Source of the DNA: DASXRA01 sp046734315
GTDB lineage: Bacteria; Actinomycetota; Actinomycetes; Mycobacteriales; Jatrophihabitantaceae
Length of the DNA: 5,358 nt
Assembly: GCA_046734315.1 (NCBI GenBank)
Contig: JBKPQY010000258.1
Location: forward strand, 1-5,358
Reading direction: 5' to 3'
The notes under the pieces were generated by a model. The model was not told the origin of the DNA and searched no databases. It saw only the letters and a program-made list of their open reading frames with translations. How positions within the stretch are numbered: the stretch's first letter is position 1; every line of letters starts with the position of its first letter. Made by a program: the position numbers and the translations under genes. Shown here one piece after another: positions 1-5,068 of the stretch.

Positions 1-152
1 CGGACCAGCTCGAGAAGTCCGCGCTCGAGATGCGTCTTGCGCACCGCATCGTCGAGGGCGGTCAAGGCCCGGCTGGCGGCCGGCACGAGCCTTTCCACCG
101 GGAGCCGGGTCGGCGGGACGACGATGTCCTCTGACATGGAACCGACTGACAT
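1..152 (-). CDS. Carboxymuconolactone decarboxylase (CMD)/AhpD-like family protein, N-terminal part
   Basis: Reading leftwards from the ATG at 152, an open frame continues to the window edge for 50 codons. It begins MSVGSMSEDIVVPPTRLP and reaches LERGLLELVR at the edge. This looks like the N-terminal helices of CMD/AhpD-like proteins, where a '...LLELVKxRASQxNGC' stretch leads into the redox-active CxxC. The CxxC itself would lie outside the window, so the enzymatic type (alkylhydroperoxidase-like disulfide reductase or decarboxylase) cannot be decided. Family members act in the cytoplasm, often as peroxide-reducing or thiol-dependent proteins. A second in-frame ATG at 137 (MSEDIVV) is an equally possible start; neither has a strong Shine-Dalgarno. 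The gene is divergent from the MocR regulator starting at 200. A MocR gene divergent from a CMD-family gene is a pairing I recall from actinobacteria and supports the assignment. The call rests on a short N-terminus and is moderate. Confidence 0.7.
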   Translation of the reverse strand, partial: MSVGSMSEDIVVPPTRLPVERLVPAASRALTALDDAVRKTHLERGLLELV

Positions 153-199
153 ACCAGCCACGCTAAGTCGCCTCTGGGGCAGCGGTAAGGTCCAGTTCC
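153..199. promoter_or_regulatory. Divergent intergenic region between CMD-like gene and MocR regulator
   Basis: Only 47 bases separate the leftward ATG (152) from the rightward GTG (200), so the promoters of both genes must lie here or extend into the opposite gene's 5' end. I see no convincing -35/-10 pair for either gene. The GTG at 200 is preceded by GGTAAGG (184-190), a modest Shine-Dalgarno nine bases upstream. A direct repeat CTGACAT occurs at 131-137 and 146-152, a 15-base period, just inside the CMD-like gene. MocR proteins commonly bind direct repeats, so this is a candidate operator. However, the repeat also coincides with two 'ATG TCA' codon pairs and may be coincidental. Confidence 0.35.
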
Positions 200-1594
200 G
201 TGGCCAATTCCTGGGCCAGTAGTGGGCTCGACCTGCATGTGGACACGACCGGCTCGCGACGGCGCGCCAGTCTCGAGGAGGGTCTTCGCGCCGCCATTCA
301 AGGCCGCCGACTGGCCGCAGGCACGATGCTGCCGTCGTCGCGAGTACTGGCACAGGACCTCGGCCTCTCCCGGGGGACAGTCGCGGCCGCCTACGACCAA
401 CTTGTCGCCGAGGGCTACCTGATCACCAGGCAGCGAGCGGGCACCGAGGTGGCCGACCTCGGACCGGTCGCCAAGCCCGCCGAGCCCCGAGACAAGGCGA
501 CGACAACGCGACTTGACCTTCGGCCAGGCACGCCGGACGTTACGTCCTTCCCCGTCGCCGAGTGGCTGCGATGCGCTCGCCGCGCCTTGGGCCGGGCCCC
601 AGCGAGCGCGCACGGCTACGGCGACATGCGCGGCCGCTTCGAATTGCGCAGCGCCCTCGCCGATTATCTGGGCCGCACCCGCGGGGTCGAAGCCCGACCC
701 AGCCAGATCGTGATCACCGCCGGGACCACCCAGGCGCTGTCGCTGCTGTGCGGGGCACTCGGCCGGGCGGGCAACAGCACGATCGCCATGGAGAACCCGG
801 GATTCAACTTCCACCGGGACGTGGCGCGGCACGCCGGCCTACGCGTCACCGCCATGCCGGTTGACGAGCACGGCACCGACCCGAGCGGGCTGCGCGAGGC
901 CGCGGCCGCGGTCGTCACCCCGGCCCACCAGTACCCGACCGGCGTTACGATGCATCCCTCGCGTCGCCAGGCGTTCACCTCATGGGCCCGCACGACCGGC
1001 GGGCTCATCATCGAAGACGACTACGACGGCGAGTTCCGCTACGACCGCCAGCCGATCGGTGCCCTGCAGGGCACGGCCGCCGACCACGTCGTCTACATCG
1101 GAACCGCGTCCAAAACGCTCGGGCCCGGACTGCGGCTGGGCTGGATGGTGCTGCCACCGCGGCTCATCGCCTCAGTCGTCACGGCGAAGCAGAACGCCGA
1201 TATGGGCACCGACACCATCGCGCAGTTGACCCTCGCCGAATTCATCAACAGCCACGGTTACGACCGCCACATCCGCACCATGCGGATGCGGTACCGCCGC
1301 CGCCGCGACCTGCTGATCACCGCCATCGAACAGATCGATCCACGCCTGATCATCGGCATTCCGGCCGGCCTCCAGACGCTCATCCGGCTACCCACGCCCG
1401 GGCCGACCGAGGATGAACTTGTCGCGCTGGCCGCCGCCGAAGGCCTTGCCCTCGAGGGCCTCGGCCCGCACTGGCACCGGAAACACCCCGATCGGCAAGG
1501 CCTGATCATCGGATTCTGCAGGCCATCCGAACGGGCCTACCCTGCCGCCGTGGCCCTGCTCGCACGGGTGCTTCATCGCGCGCTCCGCTGCTGA
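200..1594 (+). CDS. MocR-family transcriptional regulator (GntR winged helix + PLP aminotransferase-like domain)
   Basis: The protein has 464 aa, the usual length for MocR/PdxR/GabR regulators. Residues ~23-88 form the GntR winged-helix DNA-binding domain, with LPSSRVLAQDLGLSRGT followed by VAAAYDQLVAEGYL. Residues ~105-464 form a class-I aminotransferase fold: TPAHQYPTG (240-248), EDDYDGEFRY (272-281, holding the PLP-ring Asp and Tyr) and SKTLGPGLRLGW (304-315), where Lys305 is the expected Schiff-base lysine. The PLP site therefore looks intact, and the protein probably binds PLP or a PLP-amine adduct as effector rather than acting as a working transaminase. The GTG start at 200 is preferred because the N-terminus (SWASSGLDLHVD) matches how actinobacterial MocR proteins begin, and GGTAAGG lies nine bases upstream. 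The divergent CMD-like gene is the likely target. I see no frameshift or truncation. The family is certain; the effector and regulon are not known. Confidence 0.95.
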   Translation: MANSWASSGLDLHVDTTGSRRRASLEEGLRAAIQGRRLAAGTMLPSSRVLAQDLGLSRGTVAAAYDQLVAEGYLITRQRAGTEVADLGPVAKPAEPRDKATTTRLDLRPGTPDVTSFPVAEWLRCARRALGRAPASAHGYGDMRGRFELRSALADYLGRTRGVEARPSQIVITAGTTQALSLLCGALGRAGNSTIAMENPGFNFHRDVARHAGLRVTAMPVDEHGTDPSGLREAAAAVVTPAHQYPTGVTMHPSRRQAFTSWARTTGGLIIEDDYDGEFRYDRQPIGALQGTAADHVVYIGTASKTLGPGLRLGWMVLPPRLIASVVTAKQNADMGTDTIAQLTLAEFINSHGYDRHIRTMRMRYRRRRDLLITAIEQIDPRLIIGIPAGLQTLIRLPTPGPTEDELVALAAAEGLALEGLGPHWHRKHPDRQGLIIGFCRPSERAYPAAVALLARVLHRALRC

Positions 1595-1848
1595 GCCAAC
1601 GCGGGCAAGGGCATGCCGGCCGGAGGCTTGCCGATGGGTTGCTGCAGTGGTGGCGATCGGCATTGCCAGCGCCACCGACCTCGCCACCGCGACCGTCGAC
1701 GGGCGATTCGGCAACGACGAACAGCCACCCGTTGCGGGGGCGGAATTTGGGTGAGGCTCGCGACCAGTCGCGCGCTATCGCCGAACACCCGAGCGTGGAC
1801 TGCACTATTTTAGCTTCGCGGAGAATTCGCCGATGATCTGATATCCGG
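1595..1848. other. Intergenic region with no recognisable gene
   Basis: This is a 254-base gap between the MocR stop and the end of the leftward hypothetical gene. Apart from the weak hairpin at its left end I see no gene. A short rightward frame ending at TGA 1752-1754 has protein-like composition (...IASATDLATATVDG...) and many G/C third positions. It has no start with a Shine-Dalgarno and no recognisable homology, so it may be a remnant or chance. Base composition becomes more AT-rich after about 1800. Confidence 0.4.
1604..1632 (+). terminator. Weak hairpin after the MocR gene
   Basis: GGCAAG (1604-1609) pairs with CTTGCC (1627-1632) to give a 6-bp stem enclosing a 17-base GC-rich loop, starting nine bases after the MocR stop codon. 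There is no T-tract, so this would be an atypical terminator at best. The position right after the stop codon is the main argument. Confidence 0.25.
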
Positions 1849-2277
1849 TCACGTGGCCCGGTTTACCTTGGCGCCGGCTTGGTAGCTGGCGACGCTCTGG
1901 GTCAGCGCATGTCGAACGATCTTGGCCAACTCCGACAGCCTGGCCTTGTGCTCCGCTTCCACCTTGGCCTTTGTCGCCGGGGTGGTCGCGGGCATCGCGA
2001 TGTTGTTCCGGTCAGGCAGCACGACACATCCAATCGTCGATTTGCCCTTGACACCGTTTCGCTGGATCTGGGCGTTCGATCCGTCGGTCGTCGGATTCTG
2101 GCGGTCGATCCGCCAGCCGCCGGCATCGGGTACGACATGGCTCTTCTGGTCACCAAAAAGGTTAGTGACGTTCTGCGGGTCACGTTCTTTATGACCGATT
2201 GGTATCCGGCCGGTACCGGTGCTGGAATCGCGTCCATCGTGTCGGACCGGACCCTGATAGAAAGCGGCATGGTGCAT
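1849..2277 (-). CDS. Hypothetical protein, unrecognised
   Basis: This leftward frame gives 142 aa from the ATG at 2277, which has GGAG (2282-2285) four bases upstream. The frame stays open further, to another ATG at 2298 and a TTG at 2385 (178 aa). I do not recognise the family. Over the last ~95 codons, from HVVPDAGGWRIDRQ to the end, about four fifths of third positions are G or C by hand count, as expected of a real gene here. In the upstream part of the frame the figure is nearer 63%, so the N-terminus is doubtful or degraded. The C-terminal half is Lys/Ala/Glu-rich and probably helical (TKAKVEAEHKARLSELAKIV). I see no signal peptide or membrane segment. The gene points towards the MocR gene and away from the reductase gene. 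It could be a small accessory-region gene or the remains of a longer one. Confidence 0.4.
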   Translation of the reverse strand: MHHAAFYQGPVRHDGRDSSTGTGRIPIGHKERDPQNVTNLFGDQKSHVVPDAGGWRIDRQNPTTDGSNAQIQRNGVKGKSTIGCVVLPDRNNIAMPATTPATKAKVEAEHKARLSELAKIVRHALTQSVASYQAGAKVNRAT

Positions 2278-2365
2278 CCCCCTCCAAGTGCTCGCCATTG
2301 CCCGCCGTAACGGCTGCGGCGTATTCGTGGTGTCGAGATTTATCGCGATCTGAGACTTCAGGCGG

Positions 2366-2391
2366 TGTCGGATTCGGTTGATCAAGACGTA
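2366..2391 (+). promoter_or_regulatory. Third, imperfect ECF42-like promoter motif
   Basis: TGTCGG (2366-2371) is followed after 16 bases by CGTA (2388-2391). The flanks of the -35-like box (GGCGGTGTCGGAT, 2362-2373 with one extra T following) match the cassette at 2403-2491. The spacer is one base shorter and its sequence unrelated, and there is no conserved leader after it. It lies 61 bases upstream of the better copy and could be a degenerate duplicate, a weaker tandem promoter, or chance. Confidence 0.3.
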
Positions 2392-2426
2392 GCCGAATAC
2401 GCGTCTCGAGAGAATCCGCGAGGCGG

Positions 2427-2453
2427 TGTCGGATCGGGGCGGAGGTATTCGTA
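2427..2453 (+). promoter_or_regulatory. Putative ECF42-type promoter of the reductase gene
   Basis: TGTCGG (2427-2432) and CGTA (2450-2453) are separated by 17 bases, a spacing typical of ECF sigma promoters. From memory, the motif reported for ECF42 sigma factors is TGTCGA at -35 and CG(A/T)C at -10, so this is a close variant. An ECF42-type sigma gene lies 1.1 kb downstream. Predicted transcription start would be near 2460, leaving a leader of roughly 50-55 bases before the ATG at 2514. Recognition by that sigma factor is inferred from context. Confidence 0.65.
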
Positions 2454-2469
2454 GCGGGGGTGAGAGGCC

Positions 2470-2491
2470 GGCCGCCCACGAGGGGCGCCCC
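2470..2491 (+). promoter_or_regulatory. Conserved leader hairpin, copy A
   Basis: Within the predicted 5' leader, CGCCC (2473-2477) pairs with GGGCG (2483-2487) around an ACGAG loop. After one C-C mismatch, GG (2470-2471) pairs with CC (2489-2490). The competing palindrome GGGGCGCCCC occupies 2482-2491. The hairpin ends two bases before the Shine-Dalgarno AAGGAG (2493-2498). The identical 22 bases precede the YCII gene. A role in translation or RNA stability is inference. Confidence 0.4.
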
Positions 2492-2513
2492 TAAGGAGAA
2501 GGGAACGGCGATC

Positions 2514-3119
2514 ATGAAACTGACGACCACCACGCAGGTCTCCGTCGATGGAGTGGTGCAGGGAAACGGCGGCCCGGATGAGAATCGCAGCGGCGGATTC
2601 GTGCGAGGCGGGTGGGCCAGGCCGCTGTTCGACAGCCAGGCCATGACGTTCGTCGACGAGGTGTACCAGCGCGCCGGCGCATTCCTGTTCGGCCGGCGGA
2701 CTTACGAGCTCTTCGCCGGCTACTGGGGCGTGAGGGGAGATCTGCGGAATCCCATCGTCGGTGCATTGAACGCAAAGCCCACGTACGTCGCATCGAACAC
2801 ACTCACCGAACCGCGCTGGGCGGACACGACCGTCCGGTCCGGTGACCTCGCGACGGCCATCGGCGAGCTGAAGGCCAAGCCGGCGGGTGAGCTGCAGGTG
2901 CACGGCAGCGGCACCCTGACCCGATGGTTGCTCGAGAATGAGCTCGTCGACGAGATGAATCTGCTCATCGTCCCGGTGGTCGTCGGCCAGGGCACGCGGC
3001 TGTTCCCCGACACCGGCCCGGACATAGCGCTTGACCTGGTCGAATCCCGAGCCCTTCCGAAGGGCATAACGATCCAGGTCTACCGGCCGGCCGGGCGCCC
3101 GCAGTATGCAACCGACTGA
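2514..3119 (+). CDS. Dihydrofolate reductase family protein (RibD C-terminal-like)
   Basis: The protein has 201 aa, with the fold of the RibD C-terminal/bacterial bifunctional deaminase-reductase family (NADPH-dependent, DHFR-like), probably cytoplasmic. The N-terminus MKLTTTTQVSVDGVVQ matches the first strand and 'S(L/V)DG' turn of the family. FLFGRRTYELFAGYW (57-71) is the helix after the first nucleotide-contacting segment. KPTYVASNTLTEPRW (88-102) and LQVHGSGTLTRWLLENELVDE (from 127) with IVPVVVGQGTRLFP (152-165) are the characteristic C-terminal blocks, including the Gly-rich NADPH-contact HGSGTL. ATG 2514 is chosen because the family N-terminus begins there and AAGGAGAAGGG (2493-2503) lies upstream; an in-frame GTG at 2460 would only add translated leader. 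It has its own cassette promoter and lies 110 bases before the YCII gene. Many such stand-alone proteins have no known substrate, so true folate reduction or riboflavin synthesis should not be assumed. Confidence 0.93.
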   Translation: MKLTTTTQVSVDGVVQGNGGPDENRSGGFVRGGWARPLFDSQAMTFVDEVYQRAGAFLFGRRTYELFAGYWGVRGDLRNPIVGALNAKPTYVASNTLTEPRWADTTVRSGDLATAIGELKAKPAGELQVHGSGTLTRWLLENELVDEMNLLIVPVVVGQGTRLFPDTGPDIALDLVESRALPKGITIQVYRPAGRPQYATD

Positions 3120-3146
3120 AGTCCTTGAAAGACATCCGGGAGACGG

Positions 3147-3173
3147 TGTCGGATCGGGGCAGAGGTGTTCGTA
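3147..3173 (+). promoter_or_regulatory. Putative ECF42-type promoter of the YCII-sigma operon
   Basis: TGTCGG (3147-3152), a 17-base spacer and CGTA (3170-3173) repeat the arrangement at 2427-2453. It lies directly upstream of the YCII gene and the co-transcribed sigma gene, which implies positive autoregulation. Promoters of this type in front of DGPF/YCII and ECF42 genes are described for Streptomyces. Assignment here is by motif resemblance and position. Confidence 0.68.
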
Positions 3174-3185
3174 GGAAGGGTGAGC

Positions 3186-3207
3186 GGCCGCCCACGAGGG
3201 GCGCCCC
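3186..3207 (+). promoter_or_regulatory. Conserved leader hairpin, copy B
   Basis: These 22 bases are identical to 2470-2491 and can form the same 5-bp stem (CGCCC/GGGCG, loop ACGAG) plus two outer G-C pairs. Here the Shine-Dalgarno AGGAGA (3215-3220) lies seven bases after the element and nine bases before the ATG at 3230. Confidence 0.4.
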
Positions 3208-3229
3208 GGACCACAGGAGATGATCCGAG

Positions 3230-3553
3230 ATGCAGTACCTGCTTTCCGTCATTCACGACGCGCACGACCTGGCCACCCCGGACGAAATGGCAGCCATCGA
3301 CGTGTTCAACGACCGGCTCCAGGCCGAGGGCTACTGGGTCTTCGCCGGTGGCCTCGGGGCGCCTGACACGGCGACCGTCATCGACAACCGGGGTGGGGAG
3401 GCGCTGTTCACCGACGGGCCCTTCCTCGAGTCGAAGGAGTACCTCGCGGGCTTCTGGATCCTCCAGGCCCCCGACCTCGACGTCGTGCTCAGGCTCGCCA
3501 CCGAGGGGTCGAAGGCCTGCAACCGGAAGATCGAGGTGCGGCCGTTCCTGTGA
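3230..3553 (+). CDS. DGPF/YCII-domain protein
   Basis: The protein has 107 aa, a full-length single YCII (DGPF) domain with a ferredoxin-like alpha/beta fold, probably cytoplasmic. It starts MQYLLSVIHD, a typical first strand of the family. It contains the hallmark TDGPFLESKEYLAGFWI (61-77, DGPF at 62-65) and ends with the family's IEVRPFL strand. The ATG at 3230 has AGGAGA nine bases upstream. The family is related to muconolactone-isomerase-like and YciI proteins; the reaction catalysed by DGPF proteins of this type is not established. Its stop overlaps the start of the sigma factor gene by four bases (GTGA), so the two are one transcript and probably translationally coupled. DGPF proteins are the standard genomic partners and targets of ECF42 sigma factors, where they have been proposed to take part in signalling or detoxification without firm proof. 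Confidence 0.96.
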   Translation: MQYLLSVIHDAHDLATPDEMAAIDVFNDRLQAEGYWVFAGGLGAPDTATVIDNRGGEALFTDGPFLESKEYLAGFWILQAPDLDVVLRLATEGSKACNRKIEVRPFL

Positions 3554-4791
3554 GCGTGGTCGACGTCCGGGAGGCGATCACCCAGGCCCATCGCGGGGAG
3601 TGGGCGCGCGTGGTCGCCACCCTGACCCGGCGTTTCGGTGACCTCGACATCGCCGAGGAGGCGGCAGCCGAGGCGTTCGCCACCGCCGTCGAGCGGTGGC
3701 CGGCCGACGGCGTACCGCCCAACCCCGGCGGCTGGCTCACCACCACCGCCACTCGCAAGGCCATCGACCGGATCCGGCGCGAGAACAAGCGCGACGACAA
3801 GCAGCAGGAGGCTCAGCTGTTGTACGACGACGACCCGCCCGCGCCCCTCGACGCCATCGACGACGAGCGGCTCCGGCTGATCTTCACCTGCTGTCACCCG
3901 GCGCTTGCGATGCAGACCCGCGTGGCGTTGACGCTACGCATGGTCGCCGGTCTGACGGTGCCCGAGATCGCGCGCGCCTTCCTGGTGCAGGAGAGCACGA
4001 TGGGACAGCGGATCACCCGCGCGAAGGCCAAGATCAAGGCGGCTCGCATCCCCTACCGGGTGCCGTCCGCGGAGGAGCTCCCGGCCCGCGTCTCCGGCGT
4101 ACTCGCCGTCCTCTTCCTCGTCTTCAACGAGGGCTACCTGGCGACCGGCCCCGATACCGATCCCGTACGTCACGACCTGATCGCCGAGGCGATCCGGCTC
4201 ACTCGCCTGATCCGTGTCCTCATGCCGGACGACGGCGAGGTGGCCGGGCTGCTGGCGCTGATGCTCCTCACCGAGGCCCGCCGCACCGCCCGGGTTTCGG
4301 CCAGGGGCGAACTCGTCACCCTCGACGAGCAGGACCGTGGGGTCTGGGACGCGGCGCTGCTCGCCGAGGGCCATCGGATGGTGCGTGAGCGCCTAGCCGC
4401 CGCAGCCGCCGGAGTTGCTCCTGGTCGCTACCAGATCCTCGCAGCGATCAGCGCCGTGCACACCTCCGCTCGCCAGGTAGGCGACACCGACTGGTCGCAG
4501 GTCGTCGCCCTCTATGACCAGCTGGTCAGCCTCGACCCCTCGCCGATCATCGCCCTCAACCGGGCCATCGCGGTCGCCGAGCTCGACGGCCCGGAGGTGG
4601 CACTGGCGGCCGTCAACCGGCTTGAGGGCAAGTTGGCCGGCTATCACGCCTATCATGCGACCCGCGCCGACCTGCTGCGCCGGCTGGGCCGCAGTCAGCA
4701 GTCGCGCGCGGCCTACGACAAAGCCATCGACCTGGCGGGCAACACCGCCGAGATCGCCTACCTGAAACGCCGCCGCGACCAACTGGGGTAG
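3550..4791 (+). CDS. ECF RNA polymerase sigma factor, ECF42-type, with DUF6596/TPR-like C-terminal extension
   Basis: The protein has 413 aa, about twice a minimal ECF sigma factor. Sigma region 2 lies at ~10-80 (FGDLDIAEEAAAEAFATA, then NPGGWLTTTATRKAIDRIRR, 58-77). Sigma region 4 lies at ~104-165, with the helix-turn-helix in VPEIARAFLVQESTMGQRITRAK. Residues ~180-285 form the DUF6596-type segment, with the signature VLFLVFNEGY (187-196). Residues ~310-410 look like TPR helices (ALYDQLVSLDPSPIIALNRA; RAAYDKAIDLAG). This architecture marks ECF42. No anti-sigma gene is present, and in this group the C-terminal extension is reported to control activity. The GTG at 3550 shares GTGA with the YCII stop and has only a weak GAGG (3533-3536) upstream, which fits coupled translation. 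The likely targets visible here are the two cassette promoters, one driving its own operon. The input signal is unknown. Confidence 0.95.
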   Translation: MSVVDVREAITQAHRGEWARVVATLTRRFGDLDIAEEAAAEAFATAVERWPADGVPPNPGGWLTTTATRKAIDRIRRENKRDDKQQEAQLLYDDDPPAPLDAIDDERLRLIFTCCHPALAMQTRVALTLRMVAGLTVPEIARAFLVQESTMGQRITRAKAKIKAARIPYRVPSAEELPARVSGVLAVLFLVFNEGYLATGPDTDPVRHDLIAEAIRLTRLIRVLMPDDGEVAGLLALMLLTEARRTARVSARGELVTLDEQDRGVWDAALLAEGHRMVRERLAAAAAGVAPGRYQILAAISAVHTSARQVGDTDWSQVVALYDQLVSLDPSPIIALNRAIAVAELDGPEVALAAVNRLEGKLAGYHAYHATRADLLRRLGRSQQSRAAYDKAIDLAGNTAEIAYLKRRRDQLG

Positions 4792-4828
4792 CGCCGCCAA
4801 TCCCGATCGAACCCCGTGCTAGGCGGCG
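4792..4828 (+). terminator. Possible hairpin after the sigma factor gene
   Basis: CGCCGCC (4792-4798), starting immediately after the TAG stop, is perfectly complementary to GGCGGCG (4822-4828), giving a 7-bp all-GC stem with a 23-base loop. No T-tract follows and the loop is large, so intrinsic termination is uncertain. The position directly after the operon end is the main support. Confidence 0.3.
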
Positions 4829-5040
4829 GCCGGCACCACCGCTTCCTGGCGAAGTGCGGGAGCGCGGTCGAAGTCCTCGACAAGCCGCATATCGAGGATA
4901 CTGCGCTCGCATCGGTCAAGCGGGTGCGCACCACCGAAATGCGGGAACCGCTTTTAACAGTAAGTCCCGGCTCGGTCGCAGACAGCGAATTCCCATTCGC
5001 CCATGGCGATATCGCAGATGTGGGTGACACACTGACCTGA
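4816..5040 (+). other. Marginal ORF or gene remnant in the gap before the secreted-protein gene
   Basis: A rightward frame of 74 codons opens with GTG 4816 and stops at TGA 5038-5040. Its first half has mostly G/C third positions and protein-like composition (GSAVEVLDKPHIEDTALASV); the second half is more relaxed. There is no Shine-Dalgarno before the GTG, the start would lie in the putative terminator, and I recognise no family. It may be the tail of a decayed gene or chance. The same gap holds a weak inverted repeat CGGGA/TCCCG (4942-4946, 4965-4969). I see no convincing promoter for the gene at 5069. Confidence 0.15.
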
Positions 5041-5068
5041 CTCTTTATTTTCGACTTCGGGGGGAGTC

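Larger units (their letters stand above)
2403..2491 (+). repeat. Promoter-leader cassette, copy A (upstream of reductase gene)
   Basis: This segment is a direct repeat of 3121-3207. By hand alignment, the part upstream of the -35 matches at about 20 of 26 columns. The core from TGTCGG through CGTAG differs at only two positions. After a short variable stretch, the last 22 bases (2470-2491) are identical to 3186-3207. The protein-coding genes after the two copies are unrelated, so only the regulatory segment is shared. Confidence 0.85.
3121..3207 (+). repeat. Promoter-leader cassette, copy B (upstream of YCII-sigma operon)
   Basis: This is the second copy of the cassette at 2403-2491. It starts right after the reductase stop codon (3117-3119) and fills most of the gap to the YCII gene. 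The copies differ by a few substitutions plus short indels in the stretch after the -10 (4 bases net there). Their -35 boxes are exactly 720 bases apart. Recombination between the copies would remove the reductase gene and leave the YCII-sigma operon with one promoter. Confidence 0.85.

Noticed and set aside
62..832. Long leftward open frame opposite the MocR gene
   Set aside because: Its translation is Arg/Gly/Pro-rich with no family resemblance, and it mirrors the strongly supported MocR gene; typical of high-GC antisense frames.
1623..1754. Short rightward frame with protein-like composition ending at TGA 1752
   Set aside because: No supported start codon, under 45 codons, and no recognisable family; kept only as a note in the intergenic entry.
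2240..2262. Another TGTCGG (2240-2245) that might be a -35 element
   Set aside because: No CGTA or CG(A/T) box follows at 16-18 bases, and it lies inside the leftward hypothetical gene.
1879..2310. Rightward open frame opposite the hypothetical gene
   Set aside because: Codon bias is clearly better in the leftward frame, and the rightward product resembles nothing I know.
2331..2353. TGTCGA (2331-2336), the exact reported ECF42 -35 sequence
   Set aside because: The nearest CGATC begins only nine bases later, far too close, and nothing fits at 16-18 bases.
2460..2513. In-frame GTG at 2460 as a longer start for the reductase gene
   Set aside because: It would translate the conserved leader hairpin and Shine-Dalgarno; the family N-terminus begins at ATG 2514, which has a good ribosome-binding site.
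4942..4969. Inverted repeat CGGGA/TCCCG with an AT-rich loop as a small RNA or terminator
   Set aside because: Only five base pairs with an 18-base loop; expected by chance in such sequence.
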